From contig OX485806.1 in the NCBI GenBank assembly GCA_950295325.1, positions 5,458,001 through 5,522,000 of the forward strand: a stretch of 64,000 nucleotides of DNA. The letters are read 5' to 3'. Position numbers and translations under genes: made by a program. How positions within the stretch are numbered: the stretch's first letter is position 1; the number at the start of each line of letters is the position of its first letter. Below the pieces are notes generated by a model that ran no database searches, was not told the origin of the DNA, and worked only from the letters and a program-made list of their open reading frames with translations. The DNA comes from Polytrichum commune. Lineage: Eukaryota > Streptophyta > Polytrichopsida > Polytrichales > Polytrichaceae. Below are positions 59,465 through 64,000 of the stretch, piece after piece.

Positions 59465-59512
59465 GACATAATGTCGTGTCGTCACGACACGTATCCGTCA
59501 CGACATTATGCC
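59465..59512 (+). repeat. Nested inverted repeats near the hAT 5' end
   Basis: CATAATGTCGTG (59,467-59,478) pairs with CACGACATTATG (59,499-59,510). Overlapping it, GTGTCGT (59,476-59,482) pairs with ACGACAC (59,484-59,490) around a single base. The words TGTCGTGACGG and CCGTCACGACA also repeat the sequence at 59,442-59,452. Such clustered motifs near an end may be transposase-binding sites. Confidence 0.75.
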
Positions 59513-59660
59513 GGATGCTGTCTTTATCCTGACGGACTTGAATTTTACCGATTTTTTTGTGTAATTACATTAACCCATTTCTGACACGTAGGATTTACAA
59601 TGTCCACGTGTGATGACATGTCAGCAAAGTAAAGGTAAAGTGGGGAAAAATTTACTAGAG

Positions 59661-60428
59661 CCCGTCCGCCCCCCCGTCCGCCTCCGTTCCCAACCCCCGT
59701 TCGCCCCCGTTCCCCCCCGTCCGCTCCCGTTCCCAACCCCGTCCGCTCCCCCGTCCGCCCCACCCCCCTCCGTCCGCCCCACCCCCGTCCGTTCCCCCGT
59801 CCGTTCCCCCGTCCGTTCCCCCGTCCGCCCCCCCCCCCCTCCCCCGTCCGCCTCCCCCCCCCCCCCCCCGTCCGTCCGCTCCCCCGTCCGCTCCCTTGTC
59901 CGCTCCCCCCCCCTCCGTCCGCTTCCCCATCCGCTCCCCCCCGTCCGTCCGCTCCCCCGTCCGCTCCCTTGTCCGCTCCCCCGTCCGCTCCCTTGTCCGC
60001 TCCCCCCCCCCCTCCCCCGTCCGCTCCCCCGTCCGCTCCCCCGTCCGCTCCCTTGTCCGCTCCCCCCCCCCTCCCCCGTCCGTCCGCTCCCCCCCCCCTC
60101 CGTCCGCTCCCCCCCGTCCGTCCGCTCCCCCGTCCGCTCCCTTGTCCGCTCCCCCCCCCCTCCCCCGTCCGTCCGCTCCCCCCCCCCTCCGTCCGCTCCC
60201 CCCCGTCCGTCCGCTCCCCCGTCCGCTCCCCCCCCCCTCCGTCCGCTCCCCCGTCCGCTCCCCCGTCCGCTCCCCCCCGTCCGTCCGCTCCCCCCCGTCC
60301 GTCCGCTCCCCCCCCCTCCGTCCGCCCCCCCCCCCCCCTCCGTCCGCCCCCCCATCCGGTCCCCCCCCCCCCCCTCCGTCCGCTCCCCGTCCGCTCCCCC
60401 CCCCCCTTCCGTCCGCTCCCCCGTCCGA
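59661..60428 (+). repeat. C-rich minisatellite (GTCCGCTCCCCC)n, G-quadruplex-prone on the minus strand
   Basis: Dozens of units based on GTCCGCTCCCCC or GTCCGCTCCCTT, with C runs of 4 to over 10. The minus strand has runs of five or more G separated by about 7 nt, meeting the usual G-quadruplex rule many times over. All frames on both strands stay open for long stretches (Pro/Ser/Arg on the plus strand, Gly/Arg/Asp on the minus strand), but this is compositional, not coding. It lies about 250 bp upstream of the hAT transposase start. Confidence 0.93.
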
Positions 60429-60674
60429 TTCGAATACTATAAATTGAGGGTTCAAGGTGCCATTTTTGCCTCCACTGACATAGTGTGTCTCAAGTCTTTT
60501 GATTCTCCTTTGAGGAGTGAGGATTGAATGCGTGAGACCCGAATGCAGAGGATACTTTGTCCAATCTAGTGACTGTGAATTAGGGTTGCCCTTGTGGCAC
60601 TCTTGAACAGGACCTAGTATGCGATCAAAGTTACTTGCTCTAACTTGTTTGTATTTGCAGGTTTTGTTGAAGTC

Positions 60675-63600
60675 ATGCCACGCCGAAATGATGCATGGGA
60701 TCATTGGTACGAGGATAAGGGGATGGTTCCCGGTAAATCACAAAGGCAGGTTAAATGTAGGTTTTGCCCGTTCGTCATATCTTACCGAGGAAATAGAATG
60801 TTGGCCCACCTTGGTTATAGACCTCCTGTAGGGGGTGCTTGTGATGTTTCCACATGTAGGATGGTACCCCCGCATATTAGGGTCTTGTTTGAACATTGCG
60901 GAGGCATTGTGCCCTTACATGTAGGCATTGTAAATGAGGACTCTCCGGTGCCAGATATTGTACCTCTGGAGCCTATTATAGCGGACTCCGTAATTAGTGA
61001 AACAGAGCCTTTGCTTATGTCCCAATCCACTCAACATTCTGATGTTGTGATATATGGCACACCTCCTCGTGAACTACGTCAACTCAACATAACGGAGGGG
61101 TTCAATGTGTCAACAAAACAACTCCTTGATAGAGCATGGGCAACGGCTTTTTATGAAGCTAACATTCCTTTCAACATTGTGAGACATCCTGCATTTGTTC
61201 ATGCTGTGCGTGAAACTGCCCGTCATCGAATGCCAGCCTACACACCACCATCGTACAATGCCATCCGTACGAAGTTGTTAACTGATAAAAAGGTTGACCT
61301 AGATAGGCAAGTGAAGGAGAAGATGGGGAATTCCGTTGAAAAATACGGTGTTACAATATGTTGTGATGGATGGGACAACGTGCAAAACCGACCTCTCTTA
61401 AACGTTCTCCAATGCGGCACAAAGGGAGATGTTTTCTTGGGTACCATTGATACCACGGGAAATCACAAGGATCATGTATACGTTGCTGCTCAAATTCAAC
61501 CATTTGTGGAAAAGGTTGGTCGACATAATGTGGTCCAGATTTGCACCGACAATGCCCCAGTTATGGCCTCCGCTGCTCGCGACTTGATTCAAGCAAATCC
61601 CGATCTATATTTTCAAGGATGTGCTGCGCATTGCCTAGATCTCCTCTTAGAAGATTGGGGGAAGGAGGAATGGGTGAAAAAGTTGGTAAAAAAGGCGCGT
61701 CATATTTGTGTTTTTATCAAAAACCATCATGCTTCTCAAGCTATATTCCGGAGGTTGTCACCAAATCTCTCACTCCGCCTACCTGTAGAGACCCGTTTTG
61801 CAACGAACTTCATCATGATAGATCGTCTTCTTCAAGTACGCAATGCTTTGGAAAGAATGGTGGTTGATGAGGATTGGCCTACTCTAATGCGTGATATGAG
61901 GAGGAGATCTCGCACCTCTTACATGAAGGGCTCTGCTGTGCGAAGCTTTATACGTTCTGATGGATTCTGGAACACGTGCGAAAATTTCTTGTATATGGTG
62001 ATCCCGGTTGTTAAAGCTCTTCGTGTATTTGATGGCAAGGCGCCTGCAATGGGAATGGCTTGGAGGGTCATCCATGATTTACAAACCCATATTCGTGGAT
62101 TCAGTAAACCTCCATTTCGCTTAAGCCCTGAGCTTGCTGCAAATGCTATGCTAACGTTTCAAAATAGATGGAGGTTGATGTTGAATGATCTACATTGGGC
62201 TGGAGCGATGTTAAATCCGCTTCTACGTGGTTGGGCCCCACTCCATGAGGATGAGAATTCAAGGACAATCCTAAATCGAGTTCTTCGCAGGCTTGCTCAA
62301 GATGAGGACACTTATGTCCAAATCCTCCACCAGTACCAAGATTTCCTTGAAAATCGAGGGCCTTTTGCTGATTCTACTGACCCGAGCGTGCATGCCGCAC
62401 CTCTCCATGAATGGTGGGATGCAATGGGAGGTGGAGCTAAAGCCCTCCAAACAATAGCAAGACGTATCCTTGCACAAGTATGTTCCGTATCCGCATGTGA
62501 ACGCAATTGGAGCATGTACTCATATGTTCACAACAAGAGTCGCAATCGCTTGAAGCATAGTCGTGCCGAGGACCTCGTCTACATATATACCAATAGTAGG
62601 CTCATTCGACATCGGAGGGGCCCAAGACCTGCGCAATGGTACGAATTGAATGAGGTCCATTCTGACGATGACCTTGACGAAGAAGATGACAACGAAGATG
62701 ACGTGGATCCAAATGATAATGCCGGAAATGATGATGACAACAATGTTGATGACATCGACTTTGATTTGGATGACCTCGATTCCGAGAATCATGATTCAGA
62801 AGATGAGGATGGCAATGGTAGTGATGGAAACCTTGGGGTGTTTGATTTTGATGAACCGGATGTCCCCCAACATAACGATGGAATGCATGACGATCATGAG
62901 GGGTCTATTGGAGGACCGCCTTTTGAAACTCTCCACACTGGACAAGGGTTTCGCCCTGACCATAATGTTGCTATAGGGGCAAGTGAGAATGTAGGAATTG
63001 AAGTAGATTCCTTGCAACCTCGGAGCGATTATCTTTCTTTTGGTGAAGGTGACAATGTACTACCCGCAAATGAGCCAACGCACGTTCAACAGGATCCATT
63101 TCCAGCCCGAGTACATTCTGAATCCATGGACGCCTCCCTCATATCCAACCATCGTATAGAAGATCAAACGCCCAATGTTTCTGAAATACCTACAACTCGA
63201 TTCCGTGCTCTTCAAAGAACTGCATCAACCTCTACGGTGCAAGTGCATGCACAAGGTCAACGTCGTCCTCTCACTCGAAGTATTGCCAATACTTCTAGAT
63301 TGGGTGTTTCACGTGCAACTGCGGTGGGTGCTACTTTGGTTGCTATACACAATGTTTCAAGAAATGTTACTACAAAGGCGCCACGTCGTCATTCTGTTCG
63401 TCGACATGTTGTTGAGAACATACCAATTGCAATTCCATCCGCATCAGTTTCACTTCCACACAGTCAATCCAATGGAACAGGTGGCCTTGGAGTTGGAGGC
63501 GGAAGTACAACGGGGGATGTTTTTATAGATGGAAGTAGAGATGAAGTGTACTCAAGTCGTGGTACGGGTGGAGGGCGTCAGAGAACTACGAGAGGTGTCA

Positions 63601-63872
63601 AACGTACTAGGAAGAGGTATCAGGGAAGATCGCTTCCGTTTACTACTGAAGACTACAATGAAGATGAGGGTAGACCACATCTAGATGAAAATGGCATACA
63701 GGATGCAGAGGGCTCCCGGCCGACCAAGAAGATAATTTTCTCACAACGTGACCGAGAGTTGCATCTTCGGAGCGCGACTCCCCAAACGGATGATGATTGC
63801 AGCACAAACGAGTCTGAAGAGGACCCAAGATGTGTTGAAGCAAATGATCCCACAGTACGGATTCGAACGTAA
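60675..63872 (+). CDS. hAT transposase (BED-type finger, DUF659, hAT dimerisation domain) with long acidic tail
   Basis: 1065 codons from the ATG at 60,675 (MPRRNDAWDHW), just after an acceptor TGTATTTGCAG (60,660), so the 5' UTR is probably spliced. Domains: a BED-like zinc finger at residues ~7-65 (C28-x2-C31, H45, C61); DUF659 (PF04937) at ~190-330, with D in CCDGWDN (~229) and D in QICTDNAP (~290), followed by GCAAHCLDLLLEDWGK; and a hAT C-terminal dimerisation domain (PF05699) at ~575-645 (LHEWWDAMGG, SVSACERNWSMYS, NRLKHSRAEDLVYIY). The conserved acidic residues are present. From ~655 to 1065 there is an extra tail: an Asp/Asn-rich stretch, a Ser/Thr-rich region and a basic motif (RGVKRTRKRYQGR) that could be a nuclear signal. 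No stop or frameshift. It may be active. Function: cut-and-paste transposition in the nucleus. Confidence 0.93.
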   Translation: MPRRNDAWDHWYEDKGMVPGKSQRQVKCRFCPFVISYRGNRMLAHLGYRPPVGGACDVSTCRMVPPHIRVLFEHCGGIVPLHVGIVNEDSPVPDIVPLEPIIADSVISETEPLLMSQSTQHSDVVIYGTPPRELRQLNITEGFNVSTKQLLDRAWATAFYEANIPFNIVRHPAFVHAVRETARHRMPAYTPPSYNAIRTKLLTDKKVDLDRQVKEKMGNSVEKYGVTICCDGWDNVQNRPLLNVLQCGTKGDVFLGTIDTTGNHKDHVYVAAQIQPFVEKVGRHNVVQICTDNAPVMASAARDLIQANPDLYFQGCAAHCLDLLLEDWGKEEWVKKLVKKARHICVFIKNHHASQAIFRRLSPNLSLRLPVETRFATNFIMIDRLLQVRNALERMVVDEDWPTLMRDMRRRSRTSYMKGSAVRSFIRSDGFWNTCENFLYMVIPVVKALRVFDGKAPAMGMAWRVIHDLQTHIRGFSKPPFRLSPELAANAMLTFQNRWRLMLNDLHWAGAMLNPLLRGWAPLHEDENSRTILNRVLRRLAQDEDTYVQILHQYQDFLENRGPFADSTDPSVHAAPLHEWWDAMGGGAKALQTIARRILAQVCSVSACERNWSMYSYVHNKSRNRLKHSRAEDLVYIYTNSRLIRHRRGPRPAQWYELNEVHSDDDLDEEDDNEDDVDPNDNAGNDDDNNVDDIDFDLDDLDSENHDSEDEDGNGSDGNLGVFDFDEPDVPQHNDGMHDDHEGSIGGPPFETLHTGQGFRPDHNVAIGASENVGIEVDSLQPRSDYLSFGEGDNVLPANEPTHVQQDPFPARVHSESMDASLISNHRIEDQTPNVSEIPTTRFRALQRTASTSTVQVHAQGQRRPLTRSIANTSRLGVSRATAVGATLVAIHNVSRNVTTKAPRRHSVRRHVVENIPIAIPSASVSLPHSQSNGTGGLGVGGGSTTGDVFIDGSRDEVYSSRGTGGGRQRTTRGVKRTRKRYQGRSLPFTTEDYNEDEGRPHLDENGIQDAEGSRPTKKIIFSQRDRELHLRSATPQTDDDCSTNESEEDPRCVEANDPTVRIRT

Positions 63873-64000
63873 TGGTTTTGCACAAATGTGGTATTTCGGT
63901 GCTCCCACGTACTCCCATAATTTATTACTTACGTCAAAATTGATACAAGTTACAACCTTAGGGCCTTCGGTAAGACATTTAGACTACAAAGCGAACGTTA
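63873..64000 (+). other. 3' untranslated region of the hAT transposase, to window end
   Basis: Follows the TAA at 63,870-63,872. No terminal repeat matching TAGGGTTGTC is reached before the window ends. Confidence 0.5.

Larger units (their letters stand above)
59428..64000 (+). mobile_element. hAT transposon, 5' end to window edge
   Basis: A start TAGGGTTGTCTATTGTGTCG at 59,428 fits the YAGGG-type ends of hAT elements. The preceding 8 bases, TCTTTACC, would be the target duplication. The other end lies beyond the window, so neither the inverted repeat nor the duplication can be confirmed here. Inside are a hairpin region, a C-rich minisatellite and an intact transposase gene. Confidence 0.55.

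Noticed and set aside
59621-60704. Long overlapping open frames on both strands (Pro/Ser/Arg-rich and Gly/Arg/Asp-rich)
   Set aside because: They follow from the 12-bp C-rich repeat, which has no stop in any frame; there is no domain or codon signal.

Overview
The window looks like part of a large, repeat-rich land-plant nuclear genome. The reasons are GT-AG introns with polypyrimidine tracts, OTA-type (Athila/Tat-like) Ty3 retrotransposons, plant-type CACTA and hAT transposases, long AT-rich intergenic DNA and satellite DNA. I cannot name the species; a seedless plant (fern or lycophyte) is a guess. All boundaries come from reading the sequence by eye, and no database was searched.

Layout. 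1-8.0 kb: a multi-exon plus-strand gene whose C-terminal half resembles a beta-class DNA amino-methyltransferase (PF01555-like) with degenerate catalytic motifs. Its exons lie between two blocks of the same ~85-bp satellite in opposite orientations. 8.3-14.3 kb: palindromic repeats, a 22-bp minisatellite, and a minus-strand gene resembling the second protein (TnpA/Transposase_24-like) of CACTA transposons. 14.3-16.1 kb: AT-rich DNA without a clear gene.

16,148-44,314 is a three-level nest of LTR retrotransposons, each level with a 5-bp target-site duplication. Element A (TSD ATGTG, LTRs 2839 bp) contains element B (TSD CACAG, LTRs 1935 and 1792 bp), which contains element C (TSD CCGAC, LTRs 976 bp). 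A and B are minus-strand OTA-type elements with the same primer-binding site. B would encode a complete gag-pol in one frame but for C. A keeps gag, protease and the integrase tail in frame but has lost RT, RNase H and the integrase core. C is a plus-strand chromovirus-like element with a ruined interior and LTRs that look identical.

44.3-50.5 kb holds an LRR pseudogene fragment, several unrecognised minus-strand coding stretches and microsatellites. 50.5-56.7 kb holds a CACTA transposon with a TNP2-type transposase (Transpos_assoc, Transposase_21, DUF4218, DUF4216), GTTGACTA-type repeats in its introns and a probable 3' terminal repeat; a tRNA-derived SINE-like sequence follows directly. 58.9-59.4 kb holds the C-terminal remnant of a pogo/Tigger-like transposase. 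A hAT transposon starts near 59,428 and runs off the right edge. It carries a 0.77-kb G-quadruplex-prone minisatellite and an intact 1065-aa transposase with an unusually long acidic tail.

Almost everything here is mobile or repetitive DNA. The best candidate for an undescribed gene is the methyltransferase-like gene at 1.9-8.0 kb.
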